Assembly: GCA_963513935.1 (NCBI GenBank) | Contig: OY740774.1 | Location: 97,595,668 to 97,659,667 of the forward strand | DNA length: 64,000 bases | Origin: Aphrophora alni | Lineage: Eukaryota; Arthropoda; Insecta; Hemiptera; Aphrophoridae | Direction of reading: 5' to 3' | In this document: piece by piece, positions 48,219-59,757 of the stretch | How positions within the stretch are numbered: position 1 is the first letter of the stretch | Layout of the letters: each line of letters begins with the position of its first letter | Translations under genes and position numbers: made by a program | The notes under the pieces: model-generated | Seen by the model: only the letters and a program-made list of their open reading frames with translations | Database searches by the model: none | Told to the model about the DNA's origin: nothing

Positions 48219-49185
48219 ATTTCTATGTAATACATAAAATTATATTTTCTCAAAATTAGTCATTTTTATTAAATACAATAAGTTAGAACCTGTAATAAAT
48301 AACAGAACATGCTGTTTAATATCGTTCCTTCAAAGGAATGGACCATGGACAAAGGGTTTGATTAGAAAACGTCGTTGATTTTTAATAAATGTACTTAAAA
48401 TTTGAACTTTCCAAAAATAAACCATAAAATGACATCCTGGAATACTTTGTTATTAATAATGTGAATTATTTGCAATTGTATTATTTTTTACTTGCCTAAC
48501 TGAAAATATTTATGATTAAAAATGTAAAATAGTAGGCAATAATGGCAGGATTAATTTTTGTATGTTTATATCTGTTAAAATGTAGTAAAAAATACAGAGT
48601 ATTTGTTCAAACAATTAGCTAAAGATAAACATCTACAGTAAACATTGAAAATGTGTCAACATTTTGTAGTCAACTATACTTTGATCATTAAAATGGAAAC
48701 AAATAGATATAGCAACAAATACGGGCCGAGAGGATGGGAAAGTTGGGTTGTAGGTAATGTCACATGCGGGTACCTTTCTTCTTTTTTTTTCTAATTAAAT
48801 TATTTAACACATGACTTTCCTTTATAATTTTGAAAAAGCTAATTTAAATTCAAAAGTTTTGTTGATACGTGATTTTTTTTTATTCCTAGGAAGGCCAGGA
48901 CTCATTGTCCTGAATATGCCTGTCAGCAACGTAGCCATATTTAGATAATATTTGATCAAAGGGTTACAAGATAAAACTATTTTTGTGACCTATTTGATTT
49001 GTTTGGCCTCAAAATTGAAAAAGAAAGTCAAAATTTTATTTATAATTTTATCATCGTACACCTGCTAGACGGTTTCCAATACCCTTGTCAATAACTACAT
49101 TGTTCTCGTTGCAAATTTTTTTTTTTTTAATATAGAGCTATACTTTATTAAACTATGTGTATTTTTAACTACATACTTTTTAACC
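48219..49185. other. AT-rich stretch, nothing recognised
   Basis: No feature seen between the foldback element and the solo element. Confidence 0.4.
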
Positions 49186-49196
49186 ATAGAGGGCTA

Positions 49197-49337
49197 CAGT
49201 ATAACAAACACACAGAACACAATTCTCACAAAAAATACGCCTAAGTATCAGACGCGTTTCAACGACAAGGTCGTCCTCTTCAGTGACACACGAGCTACAC
49301 CAATCAAACTATAACTGATTAGAGAGCTATTAGAGCT
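49197..49337 (-). mobile_element. Solo 141-bp ribozyme-bearing insertion, 11-bp target duplication
   Basis: It is flanked by ATAGAGGGCTA at 49186-49196 and 49338-49348. There is no inverted arm, just one unit containing one hammerhead-like motif on the minus strand (49245-49289). A 128-bp relative with about 95% identity over the shared part lies at 59361-59488. Its size, lack of coding sequence and flanking duplication resemble a SINE, but no polymerase III boxes are visible. Confidence 0.8.
49245..49289 (-). ncRNA. Near-complete hammerhead-like ribozyme motif
   Basis: Read on the minus strand, helix I is GUGUCA/UGAUAC (6 pairs, one G-U), core CUGAAGA, one extra G, helix II ACGAC/GUCGU with loop CUU plus a closing G-U, GAAA, tiny helix III CGCG, and UC, which gives a GUC cleavage triplet. 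The predicted cut is between the complements of 49251 and 49250. All conserved hammerhead core bases are present. The one irregularity is the extra base after A9. This is the best candidate for activity in the window. Confidence 0.65.
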
Positions 49338-49351
49338 ATAGAGGGCTATTT

Positions 49352-49354
<3 letters not shown>

Positions 49355-49396
<42 letters not shown>
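49355..49396. repeat. (TA)n microsatellite
   Basis: About 42 bases of alternating TA directly after the solo element's target duplication. Confidence 0.92.
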
Positions 49397-49401
<5 letters not shown>

Positions 49402-49659
49402 TAAGCGTTAACAGAAGAAATTTAAAATACTTGATAAAAGAGTAAAACAAATTCAACACACTACATTTTAATATAATGCATTAAAAAACACAAATTAAAA
49501 ACAATAATTAAATTCCTAAACAAGGTTAAGCTATTAAATTGTTCACCCGTTAATCGATTCCTGCATTGAAGTCACATATTATTTATTTTTTTTTTTTTTT
49601 TTTACTTCGAGGGGAAATCTACGAACAAGAAACAACCAGAAAGAACAATATGAAGTTCT
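49397..49659. other. AT-rich spacer with a 17-T run
   Basis: A poly-T tract lies at about 49586-49602. No other feature. Confidence 0.45.
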
Positions 49660-50272
49660 CATTCCTACTGAAGTTTCTAACCGTAGCAACACATTATATT
49701 ACATTATTTACATTATATTAGCTTCTAAAGTTTGTACTGATTACGAAATTTAGCGTATTATTACGAAAAATTAATAATAATTGAGGTTTTCTATACTAAT
49801 TGAATTTTGTTCCTCTCAAAAGAATATTGTTGACACGATTTAAAGTTAAGTTTGCTGTTCACAAATAATTTAACACAAAAAAACATTGTATTACATTTTA
49901 AATAGCAACCCTTTCCAAATGAACACAAAATATAAGCTATGAATTCATAACCCCATGCGAGAATTAACTCACCAGCAATGGAAAAATTAAAATAATTCAT
50001 AATTACTGGGTAGAACCGCTTGTAACATATATAACTACAAGGAATAAATGAAATGTCTAGTATGTTTTATGTAACACGTGCTTTCTGGCAGTCAGGAGAT
50101 ACGATAAGAGCTTCAGTGTCAGTACATCAATCCATCTTATTTGAGTGACATAAATGCACTTACAACATTGAAGTCTGTAAGAAACTGTTCCCTTGTAGTT
50201 TCTCTTCTTGTAGAAACTTTTAAAGTTTTTCAAAAAGTAATAGAACAGAAAGGAAATAAATTAGTAACTCAC
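49660..50272 (+). repeat. Dispersed duplication, copy 2
   Basis: Partner of 44140-45235, shorter in the middle. The left block repeats 'cattcctactgaagtttcta' and the right block 'taagagcttcagtgtcagta' and 'catcaatccatctta'. Confidence 0.65.
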
Positions 50273-50326
50273 TAATCCAAAAGAGTACATGTCTTTTAAA
50301 ATAAATAAATTACAATTTATTACATA

Positions 50327-50991
50327 CCAGGTGTTCCAAAGTTATGGCTACCCTTCCGTAACTTTAAGAAAACAGAAAGGAGAAAGATAATTTTGGAAAT
50401 AACTTTGGATAATTAGTAAGTACTTTTAATAACTTTCAAAACCACCCCTTCCCCGGGGGGACCTATGGGGCAAAACAAAATTTTAAATGTTAGCATAGAG
50501 CTTGTGACACAACTTTTTTTCTCCATAAACCACAAACATGTCGACAACCCTATCCAAAATGGCGGAAGACACACTTTGACTCTTTTGAAAGTGGGTGCTA
50601 TTAATAGAAAGACCTTTCAAATTTCCTTTTCTACTTATTTAAAGACAAGATCACTTTATATTTTAAACTGTTAAAAAATTACGGGAAGTGTCCAGTATTT
50701 TTGTAGAAAAAATATTTCCAGCCACTATTTTGGATAAGGTTGTCGTACCTTACTTTCCTTGTTATCAAAATGTTTGTGGTTTAAAGACAAAAAAATACGT
50801 GTCACTAGCCCTATGTTTGCATTTAAAAATTGAGAGTTGGCCCCTTAAAGGACCCCCGGGGGGGAGGTGTGGTGTTTAAAGTTTGTAAACGTAGTTACTA
50901 ATTATCCAAAGATATTCCTAAAATTTCATCTTTCTAATTTTCATTGTTTAAAAATTGCGGAAGGAGTCCCATACTTTTGGAACACGTGGTG
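50327..50991. mobile_element. Long inverted-repeat MITE-like element, TA-flanked
   Basis: Arms of about 250-280 bases (from 50327 and ending at 50991) are roughly 75-80% complementary. They start near CCAGGTGTTCC on the left and end GGAACACGTGG on the right, with TA on each side (50325-50326 and 50992-50993). G/C-rich tracts (ccccgggggg at about 50452 and its partner at 50858-50870) are strikingly unlike the flanks. The short open frames inside have no domain. It is a non-autonomous TIR element; the exact ends are uncertain by a few bases. Confidence 0.7.
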
Positions 50992-50993
50992 TA

Positions 50994-52637
50994 TTATATC
51001 GTGAAAGTGTAAAACACTGTAAACAAAATTTGAGTTATTTATAAACAAAATTGGTTGAATGATATTTATTGCAGATATATATAACCTTTAGTGAACATAA
51101 TGTACAAACAAAATTATGATGGAAGTATGTTTGGCGGTCGAAACGATTTTAATAATTAATTATTTTATTGAAATTCGTGAATAGTAATTAATAAATGAGT
51201 AAGTTGTCGTTATGAAAAATATTATTTTTAAAACAAAGCAAAGAATCTATAACCAAAATCTAAACATCTTTAATAAATAAGACTGTTCATTCTATTGTAA
51301 CGCCCAAAATTATTATTTCGAGTTTCCAAAAGGACAAATTACTTTCACATTAAAGGCAAGAATTCTAATTCCAAATATTAAGCAATCATCCAATTCTAAA
51401 AAAACCGAAATATTCATCTGAGTTTCATGAGTAGGTATTCGAATCTTGGAAAAGGCAATGGGAACAACAAATGGAAAAGGCGTTTAGGTACAAAATTAGT
51501 GTTTACTATATAGAGAAAGATGATTAAAAAGAGATGTTATTAGATTATCTAAAAAGGGAGGAATTTCCCCCCAGCCAATATTATATTTTGCTATTAGCGT
51601 GAAACCTAATGATAGATTTAAATCCCTCACTTTTTATTTTGCCACTTACTCGTAGCCAATAGATAGGTGACTGGTGGACGCTGTGCATTAATCATTTATT
51701 AAGTATTTCACTGAATTATTTGTTTCTGATTTCTCCCAAGTTAAACAATTTACTTAAATGAATAAGTCATGATTGGTGTCTATCCCTGTCAGTATGTTTA
51801 ATCCAATTACATTATTTATTTTACTACAAAATAAAACCAGAGTAACATCGTATTAAAAGACAAAACTAAAGTTGATGACATTTTTACAACCTATAAGTTT
51901 CAAACTCGTTATTTCTAATACACTTATACTTGGCTTTACGCTTTCCACAATGTTTTATTTGATAGCAATGTATACCTGTAATAAATAACACTATGAACCA
52001 AAACTATCATGCCAATACATTGCTAATACATTCTTTAAACGTCACGTCAATGTGCACAGATTCATCTACGTTAATTTTTGTATATCTCTGACTTAAATTT
52101 ATTCTTTTAAGTACGAACACCAGAAACTAGTTTATTATCGCAGTATTAATATTGATCAATTATACAGTTTACGTTAAAAGAAAAGGAACAGTTTACGTTG
52201 TAACCTTCACTTTTTTCTTCCTCCAATCTCTTACGCAGGATTCCGTAATGACATACGGCTCGCTGCACGATTTTTACTTCTGCTTCGAAAATAACTTTTT
52301 ATTTTTCACCACCAGTAAATGAATGCAAACAATTTACAGAACTCATTTTCACTTACTCATTCACTCACCAAACGGTCTAAACAGAACACGCGCACGATCT
52401 TGACTGGGCTACAAAACTGGTCTGTACAGTGTACACCTATGATGTCCGTACATACGGAAATAACAGAAATAGCTTACCTCCGGATAGTATTTAGCGATTT
52501 TGACTATAGCACAATCGAGCCACATACTGTACTGTAACTCCGTTTGGAAATCTCCGCGCACCTACAAATGTTGCATAAGATTTTTTTTAAAAGGTGCGCG
52601 TCGTACGTAAAGCAAATACGTTATATATAGGCCTATA
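50994..52637. other. AT-rich stretch with a CpG-richer patch at 52200-52620
   Basis: The patch is clearly less AT-rich and contains a 72-codon frame (52319-52537) without a recognised domain. On the minus strand there is a donor-like 'ggaggtaagc'. It could be a fragment of another element interrupted by the TIR element at 52638. Confidence 0.35.
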
Positions 52638-53420
52638 CGGGGGTGGTGAAAAGTCTCGGAACGGGTAATATTATTTTAACCGTTACAGATAGAACTATAT
52701 AACTTGGTACAGTGTTACTGGGTATAAAACACAATTTTACTACAATTTCAATGAGCAGCTACCACTTCGGGGGGACGGCCCACAAGGAGTCAGAAGAAAA
52801 TCTTAAATGCGAGCGTGGGTTGAGTTGTACATCACATTAAAGGTCTTTATTAGCAGAGTACAATGCCACAAATCCGACTTCAAACGGACAACCGAGCCGG
52901 AAATGGCAGCCATTCAAAGATGGCTTGAATTTGAAATTTTGAGGTGCTAAAAAGTCTTGAATCGGTTTAGTAATTTATTGTGGGCCGTCCCCCATTAGAG
53001 GTTAAGGGTCAAGTATTACTCTAAAAAATATCTTTATAGCTCCAACACTGATTTCTGGGCGTTTGTTTTGAAACCTTGTCCGAGTAAACATTTTCCAGCT
53101 ATCTTTACCACTCAACGCCATAGTAACTTTCATAAACTTTAAAACGCCCGCCATTTTTGTTTAAGGTGAACCTTTTGAAGTCGGATTTGCGGCATTGTAT
53201 TCTACTAAATTAGACCTCTAATTTGATGTACAACTCAACCCACGCTATCATTTAAGATTTTCTTCTGACTCCTTGTGGGCCGTCCCCCCGAAGTGGTAGC
53301 GGATCATTGAAATTGTGGTAAAATAGTGTTTTATACCCAGTAACACTGTACCAAGTTATATAGTTCTATCTGTAACGGTTAAAATAATATTACCCGTTCC
53401 GAGACTTTTCACCAACCCTG
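52638..53420. mobile_element. TIR element, about 783 bp, TA target duplication
   Basis: TA flanks both ends (52636-52637 and 53421-53422). The right terminus is CAGGGTTGGTGAAAAGTCTC when read inwards, and the left is the near match CGGGGGTGGTGAAAAGTCTC. Complementarity continues for about 270 bases into the element. TA duplication and a CAGGG-type end fit Tc1/mariner-like non-autonomous elements. No transposase is encoded. A relic of the same family is at 29452-29615. Confidence 0.8.
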
Positions 53421-53448
53421 TATATATATATATATATATATATATATC
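53421..53448. repeat. (TA)n microsatellite
   Basis: 28 bases of alternating TA, starting at the TIR element's target duplication. Confidence 0.85.
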
Positions 53449-53552
53449 CTTTTGGTTGAGTGGGTGCTAGTTATACATGTTATACTTTTTAATTTAATCA
53501 TTTACAGCTACAGGTTTGGTTACATTTACTTTGTATATTCAACCCACGTTGT

Positions 53553-53752
53553 NNNNNNNNNNNNNNNNNNNNNNNNNNNNNNNNNNNNNNNNNNNNNNNN
53601 NNNNNNNNNNNNNNNNNNNNNNNNNNNNNNNNNNNNNNNNNNNNNNNNNNNNNNNNNNNNNNNNNNNNNNNNNNNNNNNNNNNNNNNNNNNNNNNNNNNN
53701 NNNNNNNNNNNNNNNNNNNNNNNNNNNNNNNNNNNNNNNNNNNNNNNNNNNN
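53553..53752. other. Assembly gap of exactly 200 N
   Basis: A run of 200 Ns, a round number typical of a placeholder of unknown size. Frames drawn through it are meaningless. Confidence 0.98.
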
Positions 53753-53779
53753 AGAGAGGGAGGGAGGGAGGGAGGGAGG

Positions 53780-53846
<67 letters not shown>
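53753..53846. repeat. (GGGA)n/(GA)n microsatellite bordering the gap
   Basis: 'gaggg' units pass into pure GA dinucleotides. The repeat very likely caused the gap and probably extends into it. Confidence 0.93.
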
Positions 53847-53848
<2 letters not shown>

Positions 53849-55146
53849 ATTGGATTGGACTGTATTTATTTATATCAGCGTAGTCGAAGCTTTACAACCC
53901 CCTCTTCTGAAACCGTTAACAATATACAATATAATACTACAAGTTTTTTTTATATATGTACGAGTTAACCACTACTATAATGAAAATGTTGCATGTAATC
54001 GTTTATTTTAATAGCAATTTTAGTTTTCATGGAAACAGTTTCAGTAAAAACTCTAATGCCTAACAAAGGAACAGTACTAGATCTTATGTTCCAGATGAAT
54101 TTCAAACACGAAATAGAGTTACTTACTGTAGATTAAGATAAATTGTTTAAATCTGCAAGACTGTGTTAGCAAATTATAAATGATGTCAATGTATCTGTAC
54201 CAAGTTAAAGAGGTTAAATTTTGCAATTTAAAAATGTATTTAAAAAAGTCCTATGTATAAGTTGGTATACGAGGGAGCCATTCTTTTACCTTTGACTTTA
54301 TCACCCATAGCATTACGTTTTCTTTGCAAAAACTTATGATATATCCCAAAATAAATTGTGTACAAAGCTTCTAAGTAAGTAAAAAAAAAATTACAAAATG
54401 TTCTGAACCAAACAAAAATATAAATTTGCCATTATATGAATACGAATATAATACACGACGTTTCAACAAATAAATCAACTTTCGTCATAAATTAATAATA
54501 ATCTTGAACATAAACTAAGGGCCTAGAAGTTATTGATAGCAGAGCTACTAAACCTAGCAATACCACAAAGTTTACTGTTGTATTTATTTTATTTTAGCTC
54601 GGAGACTTTGTTTTAAACATTTATTCATAAATAAAATAATTATGGATTTACACGTATCACTTTTAGAGAAAAACTTGAGATTCTCAAACCTTTCTCCAAG
54701 GCGTAATAACTAAAAACTTTATCATACTTCCGCTGTATATTATTAATTAAAATGTATTACCAAAACCTTTTACCATAAAAATCCTGTTTTACATCATTAC
54801 AGACCCTGCTTAGACTCGTCAAGATAAAAGGAAGTTGCAATATATCTTTTAAATCAATTTGTTGACTATTTATAAATATTGATTTGACGTAACAACTATA
54901 ATACTTGGTTTTGTTTAATCAAGGGTAGCAATGGAATAAATATAAATGTTCTTGTGTGTAAAACGATTAATAAATCATACTTTCTCATATATACATTTAC
55001 ACATCTTCCGACGCTGTCACTCATTTCAGGTTTCCGCAATATATTATTTGTTAAAATTCACGGCAACTTATTTTTATTCACATTGAAGAGATTTATTCTG
55101 GCCTCCATTCACATCCTCTAATATACTTTAGATTTCGTTCTTTATA
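53847..55146. other. AT-rich stretch with a weak hammerhead-like relic
   Basis: At about 54450-54490, read on the minus strand, 'atgacga', an imperfect stem and 'ttgaaacgtcgtg' recall the ribozyme-bearing elements, but helix II does not pair well and no target duplication was found. Nothing else was recognised. Confidence 0.35.
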
Positions 55147-55607
55147 ACCAATGACTACATAAATACTATAAGACACGACATGGCCATGTTAAATATTCTA
55201 CGCTTATTCTTGAGTTGTCCAATACCCGCTAGGTCGCTTTGCTAGAGAATCTGAAGTTGGTGTGACTGGCGCTAGGTGGCTCTACGGTCAAACAATGTTT
55301 CAGGCGGGTAAGAGAAAAAGCACTGATGTCACATATGGGACCAGAGATGCGAGGGAAGGTCGAAAATCGCTTATCTCAGCGCACGAACTGACAACACTGA
55401 CTATGCTGCTGACGGAAGTAAGTGAGAAGGTTTGTGAGAGAGAGGTCAACAGTTGTACAGTCTCACCCAAGTGGGATGCGTACAGTCAAGCACCTGCTGC
55501 TAGCGCTTTCTGATAGCTGTGTCAAACTTGTGACGAACAGCACCCGTAAAGCGTAGACTATTTCCCTATCCTATGTCGTGTCTTATAGTATTTATGTAGT
55601 CATTGGT
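55147..55607. mobile_element. GC-rich MITE with perfect 35-bp inverted termini
   Basis: Termini at 55147-55181 and 55573-55607 are exact inverted repeats of 35 bases (ACCAATGACTACATAAATAC...). The 461-bp body is close to 50% GC, against about 30% around it. No coding domain was recognised in the 83-codon frame at 55262-55513. The flanking bases (TA on the left, AT on the right) leave the target duplication undecided. Perfect termini suggest a young insertion. Confidence 0.8.
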
Positions 55608-58070
55608 ATAGCTACAGTGAAGCTCATATGTTTAAACCTCATATTCACAACTAAGTGTAGTTAGTTGTCGGACATTATTTAGCACATTTATCAACATTAT
55701 ATATAGCACTTTTTAATATATTTAAAAAGAATTATATTAGTAATATGCATACATTCATTTCTTCTAAGGAATTACTACTAATTCTCAAATTCTTTATATT
55801 TTAATTAAACAGTTAAAGCAAATAATAGAAATATATAGATTAGGTCTACTTTAATATATAAATTAGGTCTTAAAATTTAATTTAAATAATTATTAAAATG
55901 TATATAAAAATATATACATTTATATATTTTATATATATTGAAATTAGCTGTGAATTCATCCGGATTGTCTACTTGTATTTTTTACTGGCTGTAAATATAT
56001 CCAGTAAACGTAAACATAAACCTCTTTTTACAGGTTTATGAAAAACAAACATTAAAAAATTACATTTTAGTTATCAATCACAATTTCAAAATGGCAGCCT
56101 AAGATGTCTGAAATTTTGTTACGTTATTCTAAAACATGATTATGCATCTTTTTTATCAGGAAACTAAGTTTGTACGGCATTAGTAACGTCGTTATTAGTA
56201 TATCTTCTGTATTGAATAACTTATTTCCTAATTACTTTCTTTTAAATAATAATTGTATAAATAATTTATTTGGAATGAAACTAATTAAAAATTAAATTAA
56301 CGTCTAAAATACGTAATTAGAATAAAAGTAAACTGCACAAATAATATTAGTGTTTATGGAGAGTTCTGAAATTGATAATAACCACTGGAAGTTACATCTA
56401 CTAGAATTTATCTTATATGTTATAAACTTAAAATAAGTTAGGTAAACAGGAATTTATCAACCACTTTAAATTAACATTTACCGCTGTACATAATTAACGT
56501 CAATAGCATGAAACATGCAAATAACTCAAACTAAGTTAATTTAAAGTTTCGCATCAGAAATTAGTTTAAAATTAGGTCAGGAAACCTCAATTGAATTGTT
56601 GTCTTTAGTATGGAGGTTTAATAATTAACAATACCTGAAATAATTTAAGAAGGAAAACAGAAAAATTAACATTTTATAGATGAAAAAGTATTTAAGTAGG
56701 ATGCTTCACATCATTCCATTACAGTAACAGTAATTGTTTCTGAAATCTAAATTCACAGTTTTGGTAGACATTGTTACAAATCGCGCGATCTGTTGCATAA
56801 AAATGACACAAATATTTAGAACATAATATTAATTTATGATAACTGTTATATGGAAAATTGAGTCAGCATTGAGACGATCAGTTCAAAAGGTATACTTTTT
56901 TGAATACTTCTCATGAATTTCTAGATATAATATAAAACCGTTGTGAAGATCAATTGTAACACTGAATTTGGCAATTTTTTATCGTTTGTCCCAACAACCA
57001 TGCTATTGTTATGGAAAATAATCTAAATCCAAGTTGACTGTAAAAAAAAGTTAGAGCAATACAGTAAGTCAACTTTGTCACCTGCTTTTAAAGGTGGATT
57101 TCCCTAACTAGTATATATATTAGTGGTGTTTAACCATTTTTTTTTTTCCATGACAAATTTTATCCATGTTATTCGGTGTAATTTTTATTTGACCTCAAAT
57201 AGGACGATAATTGTAAAAAATGCTAGGAGGGGCACTGTTTAGCATCCTGAAATGTATTCAACGATTGTCGAATTATATGTTTTATTAAACTTTAACCAAC
57301 AGAATATTTTTCAATAAATAATGTTTACTACCAAGCAAAATCAATTTTGATTAATGAGCTGACGATAATTAGGTTTATAGAATAATTATATAATTGAGTT
57401 TCATTCCACTTCTAATGATATTATAGATTATACATACAAGATATTAATATTTAATTTATCGTTGTATGGGTTGTCTGTAATTTTATGTGGTTGGAGCAAC
57501 TGAAGAACTGTCATTTTACCGCACGTTTACCAATATACTGTGATGTGGTTTTGTCTAGCACAACCAACAATTTCCAATTGACTGAAATTAATATAAACTA
57601 ATTTACCAACATAAAATTTAAAACAATAATTATAAAAAGGTAATATTAAAATAACATACACTGTACAAATTGTTATTTTTATTAGATATTTATATTATTA
57701 AAAAAATTGCGGTCATAAATGTAGAGTTACCAAATGTATCGTAGCAAATTGATATTATAACAAACGTACAGTTATAAAGACGTTTCTAATTTATTGACTA
57801 ATACAAATTATCTTTCAAACTGGTTTCTATTGTTATCATACCTTTGTTTCCCTCAATTTATTTATTTTACTTTTATATTTTTGTCAAAAATTCTTAGATA
57901 AAGATTGATTGCTCATATCATTCATATAGACCAATCGGACATTGGCTATCATTTATATATTTAAAAACTAATAAACATAGTCAGAATAGTAGGAATCAAC
58001 CTCCATTAAGAAGTAAAACGTGCTTAAAAACAAAATATTATTCGCGGATATGTTTTAAACTTTCCAATCA
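55608..58070. other. AT-rich stretch, nothing recognised
   Basis: No exon, RNA or repeat partner found. Confidence 0.4.
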
Positions 58071-58803
58071 ATATATATATAATGAAAGGAAGTCTAGAAC
58101 GTGCGTGCCGGTAAAACTCAAAAACGAATCCCGGTAAAATCAAAGGAGGTATATGGTGTGATAGTCCTCTTTTGCCTATCCGTGAAGAAGGTTTCCGTTT
58201 TGTCTATAAGGGCGTCCATTGGGAGATAAAAGGGTCGAACTTATGACCGAAAAATACAAGGGAAATACAGTATTTATCCCCATAATACCACTGATATCGA
58301 CTGAATTACCATTTTAATTAAAGAGACTGCAATTGTAAAATTAATCCGTTAACTTTGGTAAAATAAAAAAGTCAGACCCGATTGTTACACATTAACAATA
58401 AGCCAGATAAACCATTACCTTTCACTAGGGATAAATCAGAAATAAAGTAAGTACTACACAGTATATAGAATTAAGCCGTTAACTTTTGCGAGATAGCAAC
58501 GTCAGACCCAATTGCCACACATTAACAATAAGCCAGATAAACCATTACCTTTCACTAGGGATAAGTCAGAAATAAAGTAAAAACTATACAGTATGTACAG
58601 TTACGCCGTTAACTTTTGTAAGATTAAAAAGTCGGACCCATTTGTTACAAATTAACAATAAGCCAGATAAACCATACGGAAAAACTTATTTAAGTGCTAG
58701 CAGACGGGTTTGCGAATATTTTGAAATCAAGATCATATTCAACATTTATTAGTGAATAACATATTGTTAGAATTCCTGGGCGAAGCCGGGTTAAACCATT
58801 AGT
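58071..58803 (+). mobile_element. Non-autonomous Helitron-like (Helentron-type) element
   Basis: The left end is a TA-rich start followed by 'atgaaaggaagtctagaac'. The right end has the sequence 'cctgggcgaagccggg' (58775-58790), a 5-pair hairpin, followed about 10 bases later by 'cattagt'. This combination is typical of arthropod Helitron/Helentron 3' ends (hairpin close to a CTAG-like terminus). The middle holds 2.6 tandem copies of a 130-bp repeat, common in non-autonomous derivatives. There is no Rep/helicase coding, so it depended on a partner. Confidence 0.65.
58341..58676 (+). repeat. 130-bp tandem repeat inside the Helitron-like element
   Basis: Units start at 58341, 58471 and 58601 (the last is partial), each with 'ccgttaactttt'-like starts followed by 'gtcagaccc', 'acaataagccagataaacca' and 'aaataaagtaa'. 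Identity between full units is about 90%. Confidence 0.9.
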
Positions 58804-59347
58804 ATTTTTAAATATTGAAGTAGGTATATCTAATTACTATACAGATTGCACCTTGCTAATATTGTGATCATCCGAGATTGATTCGATAAATAAAAATTGG
58901 AGAAATATAATGTCGTTTCTTAGTTGTTTTTTTTTCTGTACGTCATGATCCGTTATAAATCAGAGAAATACAATATTAAACAGGATTTACGTATCCAACC
59001 AGAAGAGGGATCATTAATCTGTGTCAAAGGCTTTGCTGTAAGGGATTCTTAACACATAAGGGCTTCATTTTTACAACTACAATTTTTTAAAGCTTTGACA
59101 AATTTTAATGGTTGTTGTAAAGATAGAAGAACATTTTTTTAACATAAGCAGAGAAAACAAAAAATTATAACGATTATTTATAATATTTAAAACGTTTAAT
59201 TTTAGCCATGTTTTGATTGAAACGTAAAAATATTTTGTCAAGAGATGTATAACAAATGTATGTATTTATTGTCATTGAATAAACAGTGAACTATTACAAC
59301 ATAAAGCTCAATTCACAGTTTAATTCCAATGTGCTATTTTAAATGTC
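58804..59347. other. AT-rich spacer, nothing recognised
   Basis: No feature seen between the Helitron-like element and the next solo insertion. Confidence 0.4.
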
Positions 59348-59360
59348 AATAAATGCAATA

Positions 59361-59488
59361 CAGTATAACAAACACACAGAACACAATTCTGACAAAAAAC
59401 GCCTAAGTATCAGACGCGTTTCAACGACAAGGTCGTCCTCTTCGGTGATACACGAGCTACACCAATCAAACTATAACTGTTTTATTAA
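59361..59488 (-). mobile_element. Solo 128-bp ribozyme-bearing insertion, 13-bp target duplication
   Basis: The flanks are aataaatgcaata (59348-59360) and aataaatacaata (59489-59501), with one mismatch. The body is nearly identical to the 49.2-kb element from 'cagtataacaaacac' to 'caatcaaactataactg'. The open frame starting at 59343 overlaps it by chance. Confidence 0.8.
59407..59451 (-). ncRNA. Hammerhead-like motif, relative of 49245-49289
   Basis: Helix I is GUAUCA/UGAUAC, fully paired, where the 49.2-kb copy has a G-U. Core CCGAAGA has C at position 4 instead of U. Helix II, GAAA, helix III and the GUC triplet are the same as in the other copy. The position-4 change may reduce activity. 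Confidence 0.55.
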
Positions 59489-59757
59489 AATAAATACAAT
59501 ATTTAATAACCTTATCAACATAACTGGTTTATTTCTCCAAAACAATTTTGATATTGTATACAAAAACATATTTTCAATTATTGACAGAGCATTGCAACAT
59601 AGCTAATAAGAAATATTATAATATGATTATTATTGACACAGTTTTTTACGTATTTAATGTACAAATATATAGTATTTGTAGGGTTCTTTTAACTGTGAAA
59701 GATAAATATATACAGTTATCATTTATGTAAAGAAAGTTATGTTTGTAATATATGAAT

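Noticed and set aside
52638..53420. Member of the ribozyme-bearing foldback family
   Set aside because: No hammerhead core, TA duplication of 2 bp and CAGGG-type ends point to a DNA transposon derivative instead.
53452..53968. Frames of 143 and 150 codons
   Set aside because: Both run through the 200-N gap and the GA repeat, reading only Arg-Glu or Gly-Arg repeats.
54440..54490. Tenth hammerhead-like motif
   Set aside because: GAAAC is present but helix II does not pair and position 3 is A; kept only as a possible relic.
59343..59730. Two overlapping plus-strand frames
   Set aside because: They cross the solo ribozyme insertion and AT-rich flank; no conserved domain.
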